Shown: positions 1 to 4,324 of the stretch, piece after piece
Layout: each line of letters starts with the position of its first letter
Numbering within the stretch: position 1 is the stretch's first letter
DNA from: an uncultured Porphyromonas sp.
GTDB lineage: Bacteria; Bacteroidota; Bacteroidia; Bacteroidales; Porphyromonadaceae
Assembly (NCBI GenBank): GCA_945875135.1
Contig: CAMCJO010000120.1
Location: 1 to 6,879, forward strand
DNA: 6,879 bases
Reading direction: 5' to 3'
Notes under the pieces: model-generated
Database searches by the model: none
What the model was told of the DNA's origin: nothing
What the model saw: the letters and a program-made list of their open reading frames with translations, nothing else
Program-made: the position numbers and the translations under genes

Positions 1-3
1 GTT

Positions 4-312
4 TTACTTGCGTGTATATCCTTTGTCACGGAGCGTCATATAGGTCACTGCCTTGCTCTCGATCTCTCGATTGGTCGCTACCCTGTTGCGGGTGAGCCAC
101 TCGTCCAGCTCGCTCTTCTTAAAGCGCAGTGCCTGCCCCAGCTTGTAGTGGGGTATCTCCTTGGCGCTGGTGAGGCGGTAAAGGGTGGAGCGTGCGCACC
201 CCGTGTATGTGATCGCCTCCTCGAGGTCTAGCACCTCCTTGCTGGCGATGCCTGCGTACTGCTCGATGCGGTCGAGCTGTCGCTTGATGTCGTCCATTGT
301 TGTCGTTGCCAT
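4..312 (-). CDS. Excisionase-like helix-turn-helix DNA-binding protein
   Basis: Predicted 102-residue DNA-binding protein. Residues about 27-73 form a MerR-type winged helix-turn-helix of the HTH_17/excisionase family: 'DLEEAITYTGCARSTLYRL' is the HTH, followed by a beta-wing with 'IPHYKLGQALRFKKSELDEWL', where the F-x-K-S-E-L-x-x-W ending is characteristic. Residues 6-20 look like a short amphipathic helix. Proteins of this type in Bacteroidetes mobile elements act as recombination directionality factors or transcription regulators. It is the third gene of a minus-strand operon, starting 4 nt after the antirepressor stop, so co-translation is likely. An in-frame ATG at 297 (Met6) is an equally good start. 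The TAA stop is at 6-4, so the gene is complete. The family call is firm. A role as excisionase rather than regulator is inferred from a tyrosine integrase in the same window. Confidence 0.85.
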   Translation of the reverse strand: MATTTMDDIKRQLDRIEQYAGIASKEVLDLEEAITYTGCARSTLYRLTSAKEIPHYKLGQALRFKKSELDEWLTRNRVATNREIESKAVTYMTLRDKGYTRK

Positions 313-316
313 ATCG

Positions 317-1054
317 TTACTCTGCTTTTAGGTTACACTGTGGGATAAATTTGTTGATGAAGTAGCTCTGCCCCTTGGGGGTGACTACGGTGGTGACGGT
401 CGTGTGTAGCACGCCATCGGAATCGGTGCGGATGCCCTTCTTAAGCTCAAAGAGCCCCTGCTCGATGTAGCGCTGGTGGGGTATGTTGCGGTACTCACCA
501 CTCTTGCCGAGGTAGCCGTTCTCACGGAGCCACTTGAAGAGTCGCTTTTGTCCCGTCTCGTAGCCGTTTTGCGTTAAGATCTTGGCTAGCTCTCCTATGA
601 GGCAGCAGGTCTTGCTGGCTAGCATAGCATCGGCAAAGGCTACCTTGGGGGCTTGTGCGTCTAGTTGCTCGCTCTTGCGCTGGCTCTCGGCTTCTAGTGC
701 CTCCCGCTTGTTGACCTCCTCGAGGAGTGCCTCTAGTGCCTCCTTGTAGCTCCGTGGGAGTGCCTTGACTACTGCCTCCTGCTCTAGCTCCTCCCAGCGG
801 AGGATCAGCTTGGCTCGGGCTTCGTCGTTGAACTTCGTGGCGATGTAGAGGCACTCGGTCTTCGTTAGGGAGTAGCAGGGTCTCATCTCGCCTTTTGCGT
901 CCTTGTATTCAACCAGCGCAAATTTGCGCCCGTTGACTTTCTCCCATGCTGGCTCCATTTCTCTAATGGCTCGTAGCACGTCGTTGTGCCTTTTGCTCGT
1001 GACCTCGGCTATCTGTAGGGAGGTCATCGTCTCTTGGATGTGCAGTTCGTTCAT
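317..1054 (-). CDS. Phage antirepressor, Rha-type N-terminal plus KilAC/ANT-type C-terminal domain
   Basis: Predicted 245-residue antirepressor. Residues about 9-90 match the Rha regulatory domain: 'TSLQIAEVTSKRHNDVLRAI' (S/K-R-H-x-D-V-L-R-x-I), then a strand with 'RPCYSLTKTECLYI', and 'FNDEARAKLILRWEELE'. Residues about 100-135 are a charged coiled-coil linker. Residues about 138-240 match the KilAC (ANT) domain: 'GELAKILTQNGYETGQKRLF', then 'KWLRENGYL', an 'IPHQRYIEQGLF' segment and a terminal 'TPKGQSYFINKF'. Rha and KilAC proteins commonly regulate phage lytic development, and ANT-domain proteins can antagonise prophage repressors. The plausible partner is the S24-type repressor at 3558-4304. 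I chose ATG 1054 because the Rha domain follows at once and the start lies 13 nt after the upstream stop. The frame is open to 1141, but that extension overlaps the 80-aa gene and is unlike any domain. Confidence 0.87.
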   Translation of the reverse strand: MNELHIQETMTSLQIAEVTSKRHNDVLRAIREMEPAWEKVNGRKFALVEYKDAKGEMRPCYSLTKTECLYIATKFNDEARAKLILRWEELEQEAVVKALPRSYKEALEALLEEVNKREALEAESQRKSEQLDAQAPKVAFADAMLASKTCCLIGELAKILTQNGYETGQKRLFKWLRENGYLGKSGEYRNIPHQRYIEQGLFELKKGIRTDSDGVLHTTVTTVVTPKGQSYFINKFIPQCNLKAE

Positions 1055-1067
1055 CTTGTCTGTTGGT

Positions 1068-1310
1068 TTAGTCGTTCTTTTGCATCTGTCGGTAGTAGGC
1101 ATCGATAGCCTCAAGGCGTGACAAGAGACGGGGACGTGCATTGCAGTACCCGCTCAGCTCCTCACGGAGCATCAGTTCAAACGCCTTGACGTAGTCTTGC
1201 AGACGGGGCGACAACCCCTTGCGCTGTGGTGAAACTTTCACTCGGGCGTATCCACTACGCCCCCGCTCGTTTACAGTCGGAGCTAGACTTTTCTTCTCTG
1301 TGTAAGGCAT
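1068..1310 (-). CDS. Small conserved-looking phage protein, function unknown (80 aa)
   Basis: I do not recognise a named family. The predicted product is 80 residues and basic. Residues 1-35 are Lys/Arg/Ser/Pro-rich and probably disordered. Residues about 34-77 form two predicted helices: 'SPRLQDYVKAFELMLREEL' and 'RPRLLSRLEAIDAYYRQM'. The gene is complete and lies 13 nt upstream of the antirepressor, first in that operon. The ATG at 1310 starts the motif ATGCCTTACA, which also occurs in the same frame at 1511-1502, 201 bp upstream and just below the promoter. The open frame therefore continues upstream, giving an alternative 147-codon reading from 1511. I prefer the short form because the intervening 201 bp look like a structured RNA with a terminator. 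The start codon can pair perfectly with the leader (1374-1365), so translation may be regulated by RNA structure. Confidence 0.6.
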   Translation of the reverse strand: MPYTEKKSLAPTVNERGRSGYARVKVSPQRKGLSPRLQDYVKAFELMLREELSGYCNARPRLLSRLEAIDAYYRQMQKND

Positions 1311-1339
1311 TACAGATTGATTAGTCGTTACGACCGCAT

Positions 1340-1509
1340 GAAAAAAGGGTGCGGCCTGTCCCTTTGCCTTACACTTCCGAAGAGCAGTGGCGCCATTAAG
1401 CGTCCACAAGGGGGTACCGCACCCAATATGGGTGTACAAACTATGTAGGGGTACAATAATACCGCCCCTGTGTACTGGAGCGGTCGTACCGCTCTTCTTT
1501 ATGTAAGGC
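1340..1509 (-). ncRNA. Candidate structured regulatory RNA or attenuator leader
   Basis: About 165 nt would be transcribed from the TACCTTTG promoter at 1521-1514 down to a run of six T (1346-1341). Stems visible (+ coordinates): 1478-1484/1488-1494 (7 bp, 3-nt loop); 1434-1438/1471-1475 enclosing 1447-1451/1465-1469; 1420-1425/1429-1434 (6 bp, 3-nt loop); 1372-1375/1386-1389 with an inner 2-bp stem capped by UUCG; 1360-1364/1408-1412; and 1347-1354/1417-1424 (8 bp) directly before the T run. The 1420-1425/1429-1434 hairpin and the terminator stem share bases, as in an attenuator. Segment 1374-1365 (GTGTAAGGCA) can pair with the RNA's own 5' end and, over 10 perfect bp, with the start of the downstream gene. 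One frame is open through the whole interval, so coding remains possible. I cannot assign an Rfam family from memory. Confidence 0.5.
1341..1424 (-). terminator. Long-loop terminator or attenuator before the 80-aa gene
   Basis: On the minus strand GGGTGCGG (1424-1417) pairs with CCGCACCC (1354-1347), followed at once by TTTTTT (1346-1341). The intervening 62 nt fold into sub-hairpins, including a UUCG-capped one. A competing local hairpin (1434-1429/1425-1420) would sequester the upstream arm and act as antiterminator. The start of the next gene lies about 30 nt downstream, so read-through would be a control point. Confidence 0.5.
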
Positions 1510-1513
1510 ATCG

Positions 1514-1543
1514 CAAAGGTACACATATTTTCCATATATGCAA
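1514..1543 (-). promoter_or_regulatory. Bacteroidetes-type promoter for the RNA leader and the 80-aa/antirepressor/excisionase operon
   Basis: On the minus strand TTGC (1543-1540) is followed after 18 nt by TACCTTTG (1521-1514), a perfect TAnnTTTG -7 box. Transcription should begin about 5-8 nt further on, near 1509-1506, at the 5' edge of the structured leader. It lies just downstream of the stop of the HTH gene at 1559. Confidence 0.75.
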
Positions 1544-1558
1544 GTCGTTGGGGTGGTC

Positions 1559-1789
1559 TTACTCTCTGGTTAGTGTTACTGCTGTTGTCTCCGTGCATCG
1601 ACTGATGGCGTGGATGACGGATGCGATCGATACGCCAAACTGCGCCCCAATGTAGGTGTGTATGGAGTTTTTGCTCCTCTCGGGTTGCTCCTTGCGCATT
1701 TTGTCGTACATCTGGCAGATCTCTGCCCATCTCTTGTACTTCTCGTAGTCCCTTGCTGGGATGATGATTTGCTCTTTGGTCTTGCTCAT
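1559..1789 (-). CDS. Small helix-turn-helix-like protein
   Basis: Predicted 76-residue protein. Residues about 10-36 form a charged helix ('PARDYEKYKRWAEICQMYDK'). Residues about 42-64 ('SIHTYIGAQFGVSIASVIHA') read as a helix-turn-helix: helix, G-x-x-F-G-V-S turn, recognition helix. The last 12 residues are Thr-rich and probably unstructured. This arrangement resembles small Bacteroidetes phage and element regulators, but I cannot name a family. It lies between a divergent plus-strand gene (start 1938) and the promoter of the antirepressor operon (1543-1514), so it could regulate either. No clear TAnnTTTG promoter is visible upstream on its own strand. The ATG at 1789 has no Shine-Dalgarno sequence, which is normal for this phylum. 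Confidence 0.65.
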   Translation of the reverse strand: MSKTKEQIIIPARDYEKYKRWAEICQMYDKMRKEQPERSKNSIHTYIGAQFGVSIASVIHAISRCTETTAVTLTRE

Positions 1790-1824
1790 TGCTCTATTGT
1801 GTTATTTGGTTTGGTCTGTTAGGA

Positions 1825-1891
1825 GGATAGCTCCCGCCCCGTCTTGCGCTCTCATCTGTCACAATAATCACTCATCAGAGCGGGGCTATCC
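1825..1891. repeat. Bulged 11-bp inverted repeat with internal direct repeat between divergent genes
   Basis: GGATAG (1825-1830) and CCCCG (1837-1841) pair with CGGGGCTATCC (1881-1891), leaving a 6-nt bulge and a 39-nt loop. Separately, CTGTCACAATA(A)TCACT occurs at 1856-1872 inside the loop and at 1913-1928 downstream, with one inserted A as the only difference. The second copy lies just past the plus-strand -7 box (1903-1910), so the repeats could be operator sites. Confidence 0.5.
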
Positions 1892-1902
1892 GTATATCTC
1901 GT

Positions 1903-1910
1903 TATCTTTG
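1903..1910 (+). promoter_or_regulatory. -7 box (TATCTTTG) for the small plus-strand gene
   Basis: TATCTTTG fits TAnnTTTG exactly and lies 27 nt before the ATG at 1938. There is no convincing TTTG at the -33 position; the sequence there is the right arm of an inverted repeat, so activation or repression by a bound protein is plausible. Confidence 0.5.
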
Positions 1911-1937
1911 TGCTGTCACAATATCACTTACATCACT

Positions 1938-2174
1938 ATGGCTTACGAAATGGATCAAAAGGTCATTCTCATTAGCGGGGAGACTAGTACGGACTTTGAT
2001 GAGGTTGCCGAAAGGAGGCTGTCGCTGTACTTCCGAACTGGCTGGCATATAGCTCAGATAAATGGTGTCAACTACCTCAGTAAGGACTATCCCGTGATGT
2101 TCTACTCGACCCCGATGTTTGCTCTCTTCGTTCTCTTGGAGCGTCCGAAGGACTACCTCAAGAGCCATCGGTAG
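1938..2174 (+). CDS. Small alpha/beta protein, function unknown (78 aa)
   Basis: Predicted 78-residue product with a strand 'KVILIS', a helix about residues 18-32 ('TDFDEVAERRLSLYF'), then 'GWHIAQI', and a C-terminal strand 'FALFVLLER'. The order strand - helix - G-W-x-x-x-x-I - strand recalls DUF4177/DUF1737-like small proteins, in which a variable helix precedes a Gly-Trp; this is resemblance only. I chose ATG 1938 because it follows a TATCTTTG promoter box by 27 nt; the frame is open further upstream but has no domain there. It is the only plus-strand gene among leftward genes, and its last 22 bases overlap antisense the end of the gene at 2329-2153. An antisense frame at 2186-1902 covers it, but its product is featureless. 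Confidence 0.6.
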   Translation: MAYEMDQKVILISGETSTDFDEVAERRLSLYFRTGWHIAQINGVNYLSKDYPVMFYSTPMFALFVLLERPKDYLKSHR

Positions 2175-2329
2175 AATCTCACCCATCGTATCTCCCTTCG
2201 CTTCCTGCGAACCTCCATAAGCACCCTCGGGCTGTCTTGTAGCTCCCTTGGTAAGCTCTTGTAGTAGGCTCGCACCGCTCTGTATGTCTTGAGCTTGCGG
2301 ATCTCCTCTATCGTGTTGTATGTGTCCAT
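2153..2329 (-). CDS. Short basic protein, function unknown (58 aa)
   Basis: The predicted product is strongly basic. It has a helix 'TIEEIRKLKTYRAVRAYYKS', a 'LPRELQDSPRVLMEVRRKRR' helix and a Trp/Arg-rich end 'IRWVRFYRWLLR'. I recognise no family. Charge and length suit a nucleic-acid- or protein-binding phage accessory protein. I prefer ATG 2329; the frame is open to an ATG at 2386, but that one lies in the loop of a hairpin and adds an unconvincing N-terminus. The TAG stop (2155-2153) lies within the 3' end of the convergent plus-strand gene. It may be the fourth gene of the leftward operon, though 166 bp of structured noncoding sequence separate it from the gene before. Confidence 0.5.
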   Translation of the reverse strand: MDTYNTIEEIRKLKTYRAVRAYYKSLPRELQDSPRVLMEVRRKRREIRWVRFYRWLLR

Positions 2330-2495
2330 AGTCTTGTTGATTATTTTCTGGTTGTTAGTAGCGACGCACGGGGTGGGCGCTTGCATCGCCCTTAGTCCTC
2401 ACGGACGCCCCCGTGACGCCTCTCAATCGTAGTAACAGAAACAAAGGTTGTACGAGACTGGTATGTAGTGTGTCCCTGTCCTACGCTGACTACTA
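2330..2495. other. Structured intergenic region with two hairpins
   Basis: Two compact inverted repeats are visible: GGGCG (2375-2379)/CGCCC (2387-2391) with a 7-nt loop, and TCACGG (2399-2404)/CCGTGA (2411-2416) with a 6-nt loop. A near-promoter box AACCTTTG lies on the minus strand at 2449-2442, one base from TACCTTTG, so the 58-aa gene may have its own weak promoter and a structured leader. Neither hairpin is followed by a T run on either strand. Confidence 0.4.
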
Positions 2496-2816
2496 TCATT
2501 TGTCGGTTGCTTCTAGTCGCTTGGTTATCTCCTTGTCTAGTTGCTTGACGATAACCTTCTCTAGCTCAGCTTCCATTTCAATAGCTTCTACCAGCTCATC
2601 CTTTAGCTCCTTGACTTCTTCACTAGCTCCCTCCCTACCGTTGTACTCGCTTATGATGTACTCTCGTATCTCTTTGGCAGATTTCTCGCAGTTAGCTATG
2701 CTTCTGCTCGCAATCTCCTTTTTCTCCGTCAGCCACTCTAGAGACTTGTCCTCTAGAGCAAACTCTGATGCCCACTCCTGCATCGCCTCTATGTAGATCT
2801 CTTTTTCTAGTTCCAT
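2496..2816 (-). CDS. Coiled-coil early-operon protein 3, function unknown (106 aa)
   Basis: Predicted 106-residue, highly charged and mostly helical protein. From about residue 22 to the end it is Glu/Lys-rich with heptad-like spacing ('LEWLTEKKEIASRSIANCEK' and 'VKELKDELVEAIEMEAELEK'), which suggests a coiled coil. I see no catalytic motif, signal peptide or membrane segment. It is the third gene of the leftward operon from the promoter at 3503-3473, with an 18-nt gap to the gene before. Its start context (ATAAGAGTATG) is nearly the same as those of the two preceding genes. The position under repressor-operator control implies early lytic expression. Function cannot be inferred from sequence. 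Confidence 0.65.
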   Translation of the reverse strand: MELEKEIYIEAMQEWASEFALEDKSLEWLTEKKEIASRSIANCEKSAKEIREYIISEYNGREGASEEVKELKDELVEAIEMEAELEKVIVKQLDKEITKRLEATDK

Positions 2817-2834
2817 ACTCTTATCCGTTAGCTG

Positions 2835-3119
2835 TTACTTGTCTAGTCGCTTGAAAATCTCGTACTCCAAGTCGCACACCGCATCTGTGTAGAGTTGCTC
2901 TTGGTCTTGCAAGCAACTGACGACGGCGAACATCGACCCGCTAGCTTCGTCGCAGGCTTCGACTCCGTTGCCTAGCTTGTAGTTGTCTAGCTCTTCAATC
3001 GCTCGCTTTACTTGCGCAATGGCTGAGTTCAGCTGGGCTAGCTTTTCGATTAGCTCTCTTGTAGTCATTCCCTCGGGCTTTAGCTCCTCGAGATTTGTTC
3101 TGATTTCTTCTAGTGTCAT
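2835..3119 (-). CDS. Coiled-coil early-operon protein 2, function unknown (94 aa)
   Basis: Predicted 94-residue acidic protein. Residues about 2-46 form a long amphipathic helix pair ('MTTRELIEKLAQLNSAIAQV' then 'KRAIEELDNYKLG'), and residues about 68-93 another ('CLQDQEQLYTDAVCDLEYEI'). Between them is a Gly/Ser/Asp/Cys-containing loop with one Cys; the last helix has two more. The layout suggests a helical hairpin that dimerises. No family is recognised. It is the second gene of the leftward operon, 18 nt after the stop of the 83-aa gene, with start context ACAAGAGTATG identical to that of the first gene. Confidence 0.65.
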   Translation of the reverse strand: MTLEEIRTNLEELKPEGMTTRELIEKLAQLNSAIAQVKRAIEELDNYKLGNGVEACDEASGSMFAVVSCLQDQEQLYTDAVCDLEYEIFKRLDK

Positions 3120-3137
3120 ACTCTTGTCCTTTAGTTG

Positions 3138-3389
3138 TTATCCTAGGTATCCGTTGATCCTCCTGCGTAGCTCCTCGCAGATGGCGGTCATCTGCTTGTA
3201 GGTCTCGATATGCTCGGTCAGTTCCTCCGCCATCTCTCGTGTCGGCTCGGTGGTTAGGTTGTCCACGTCTTGTAGCTCGTCACCTAGCCCGTATGTGTCA
3301 AGCTCGAAGTCCAGCTTACGCTTTAGGTCGTAGAAGTCGTCCAGCATCGTGGGGAACTCTATCCCCGTGTAGTCCCATTTCTGTGTCAT
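3138..3389 (-). CDS. Early-operon protein 1, function unknown (83 aa)
   Basis: Predicted 83-residue acidic helical protein. An N-terminal tail with 'KWDYTGIEFPTMLDDFYDLK' leads into helices and a C-terminal helix 'HIETYKQMTAICEELRRRIN'. I recognise no family. As the first gene after the repressor-controlled leftward promoter, it is in the position where phages place early regulators or anti-host proteins, but nothing in the sequence proves a role. The start context is ACAAGAGTATG. The leader of about 80 nt carries three copies of an 8-bp motif. The three genes of this operon have similar size, helical character and junction sequence, so they may be old tandem duplicates. Confidence 0.65.
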   Translation of the reverse strand: MTQKWDYTGIEFPTMLDDFYDLKRKLDFELDTYGLGDELQDVDNLTTEPTREMAEELTEHIETYKQMTAICEELRRRINGYLG

Positions 3390-3416
3390 ACTCTTGTTTT
3401 TCTCTTGTTGTTTGCG

Positions 3417-3466
3417 TTACTTTGTAGTTATTACTTTGGTAGGGGCGTTTGTACTCCCTTACTTTG
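3417..3466. repeat. Three 8-bp direct repeats (TTACTTTG) in the early-operon leader
   Basis: TTACTTTG occurs at 3417-3424, 3431-3438 and 3459-3466. Starts are 14 and 28 bp apart, so the copies share a 14-bp register. The same 8-mer occurs in reverse orientation at 6658-6665 in the integrase leader. They could be sites for a small DNA-binding protein or integrase arm sites. Confidence 0.45.
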
Positions 3467-3472
3467 TTACTG

Positions 3473-3503
3473 CAAAGGTACAGAAACTTTCTGAACTATG
3501 CAA
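3473..3503 (-). promoter_or_regulatory. Leftward early promoter
   Basis: On the minus strand TTGC (3503-3500) is followed after 19 nt by TACCTTTG (3480-3473), an excellent Bacteroidetes promoter. Operator copy 1 (3488-3498) lies inside the spacer and a 13-bp palindrome (CAGAAA-C-TTTCTG, 3481-3493) abuts the -7 box, so a bound repressor would block it. It drives the operon beginning at 3389. Confidence 0.8.
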
Positions 3504-3541
3504 GCGTTTTCTGAACTACCTTGCAGTTAATTTCTGAACTA
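3488..3541. promoter_or_regulatory. Repressor operator array: three copies of TTTCTGAACTA
   Basis: Identical 11-mers at 3488-3498, 3508-3518 and 3531-3541; starts are 20 and 23 bp apart, about two helical turns. Each contains TTC-T-GAA, a small palindrome of the type bound by dimeric HTH repressors. Copy 1 lies in the leftward promoter. Copies 2 and 3 cover the region where the repressor gene's own promoter must lie (weak candidate TAATTTCT at 3528-3535), which suggests autoregulation. Direct observation for the repeats; binding is inferred. Confidence 0.75.
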
Positions 3542-3557
3542 CTTGATACTCACTACT

Positions 3558-4304
3558 ATGACAGCAAAAGAAATCTTAGAGAAGCTCCTATCCCATACTG
3601 GGCTTACTGTAAACTCTCTGGCAACTGAGATAGGACTGAGCAGGGCGCAAGCTCTGTACGATATCCAAAATGAGAAAACAAAGAGCATAACCCCCTCAAT
3701 GGCTGATAGGGTTATTCAGAAATTCCCTGATATAAATCGGGTGTGGCTCCTCACTGGCGAGGGCGATATGCTGTCTGGTCACGACCCACGCAGGGAGCCG
3801 ACTGAATTTCCGCTGGACAAAATGGAGAAGGCTCGTGCGCTGGCGGAGGAGCTAGGGGTGGAGCTGATACCGATGTTCTCCGAGCCTTTCAAGGGGGGCA
3901 ATGACGGCTATCCGCTTGCGGAGGACATCAACGAGGTGGAGAGCGTATGGACGATGCCCGATGTGCGGGCTGATATGATTGTCCCCGTGGTGGGCGACTC
4001 GATGGCTCCGACCTTTCCGCAGGGGTCTCGGCTGGCGGTCTCTCGTGTGTGGTTTCGCCCCGATGAGCCGTTGTCGATACCCTTTGGTGAAGCGTTTGCC
4101 ATCGTCCTGCACGACCCCGATGACCCCGACCCAAAGGCGATAACGGACTACGTCAAGCGTCTATACAAGCACGATGACCCCGCAAAGCGCAGAGAGTACT
4201 GGATAGCCCGATCGGACAATGATATGTATGAGGACTTTGAAATCCCCATCTCCCACGTTGTAGGGCTGTGGCGTGTCCGTGCCAGCGTCGCTTACTTCGC
4301 ATAA
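3558..4304 (+). CDS. CI/LexA-like phage repressor with S24 peptidase domain
   Basis: Predicted 248-residue prophage repressor. Residues about 1-60 are the DNA-binding domain, with HTH 'LTVNSLATEIGLSRAQALYD'. 'VWLLTGEGDML' (62-72) is the conserved end of this domain in Bacteroidetes phage repressors. Residues about 140-248 are an S24 peptidase fold: 'VVGDSMAPTFPQGSRL' carries catalytic Ser148, and Lys200 in 'DYVKRLYK' is the likely general base. No Ala-Gly or Cys-Gly occurs upstream of Ser148, so a normal self-cleavage site is not evident. I chose ATG 3558; a TTG at 3543 would place the start beside operator copy 3. The divergent operator array indicates control of the leftward operon and of itself. 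The HTH half appears more AT-rich than the peptidase half, which may reflect module exchange. The nuclease-like gene follows 20 nt downstream. Confidence 0.92.
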   Translation: MTAKEILEKLLSHTGLTVNSLATEIGLSRAQALYDIQNEKTKSITPSMADRVIQKFPDINRVWLLTGEGDMLSGHDPRREPTEFPLDKMEKARALAEELGVELIPMFSEPFKGGNDGYPLAEDINEVESVWTMPDVRADMIVPVVGDSMAPTFPQGSRLAVSRVWFRPDEPLSIPFGEAFAIVLHDPDDPDPKAITDYVKRLYKHDDPAKRREYWIARSDNDMYEDFEIPISHVVGLWRVRASVAYFA

Positions 4305-4324
4305 TAACCTCAACTAATATAGAT

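Larger units (their letters stand above)
1293..1511 (-). repeat. Pair of 18-bp imperfect direct repeats flanking the structured RNA
   Basis: Plus-strand positions 1293-1310 and 1494-1511 match at 16 of 18 bases, and the last 10 (TGTAAGGCAT) are identical. On the minus strand each copy holds ATG-CCT-TAC, so both would begin 'MPY'. The copies are 201 bp apart, an exact multiple of three. Confidence 0.8.

Noticed and set aside
1340..1509. Retron or diversity-generating-retroelement RNA
   Set aside because: No reverse transcriptase motif (such as YxDD) occurs in any frame product in this window and no template/variable repeat pair is present.
1068..1730. A 220-codon open frame that would fuse the region upstream of 1310 into one protein
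   Set aside because: The upstream part overlaps the HTH gene in another frame and then crosses a promoter, hairpins and a T6 terminator. Only the last 80 codons look like a protein, though an 'MPY' start at 1511 remains possible.
1902..2186. Antisense open frame opposite the 78-aa plus-strand gene
   Set aside because: Its product shows no domain-like pattern, no promoter box is seen on that strand, and the plus-strand frame has a TAnnTTTG box and a plausible alpha/beta layout.
2413..3201. Serine-rich plus-strand open frames opposite the coiled-coil genes
   Set aside because: Runs of Ser and Leu are what antisense reading of Glu/Lys-rich helices produces. The minus-strand frames have regular spacing and a shared start context.
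3543..3557. TTG start for the repressor
   Set aside because: It would start next to operator copy 3 with almost no leader and adds five residues outside the HTH domain. ATG 3558 is the better start.
4268..4324. Upstream extension of the nuclease-like gene
   Set aside because: It overlaps the end of the repressor and its residues are unlike the family's N-terminus. ATG 4325 begins the expected helix.
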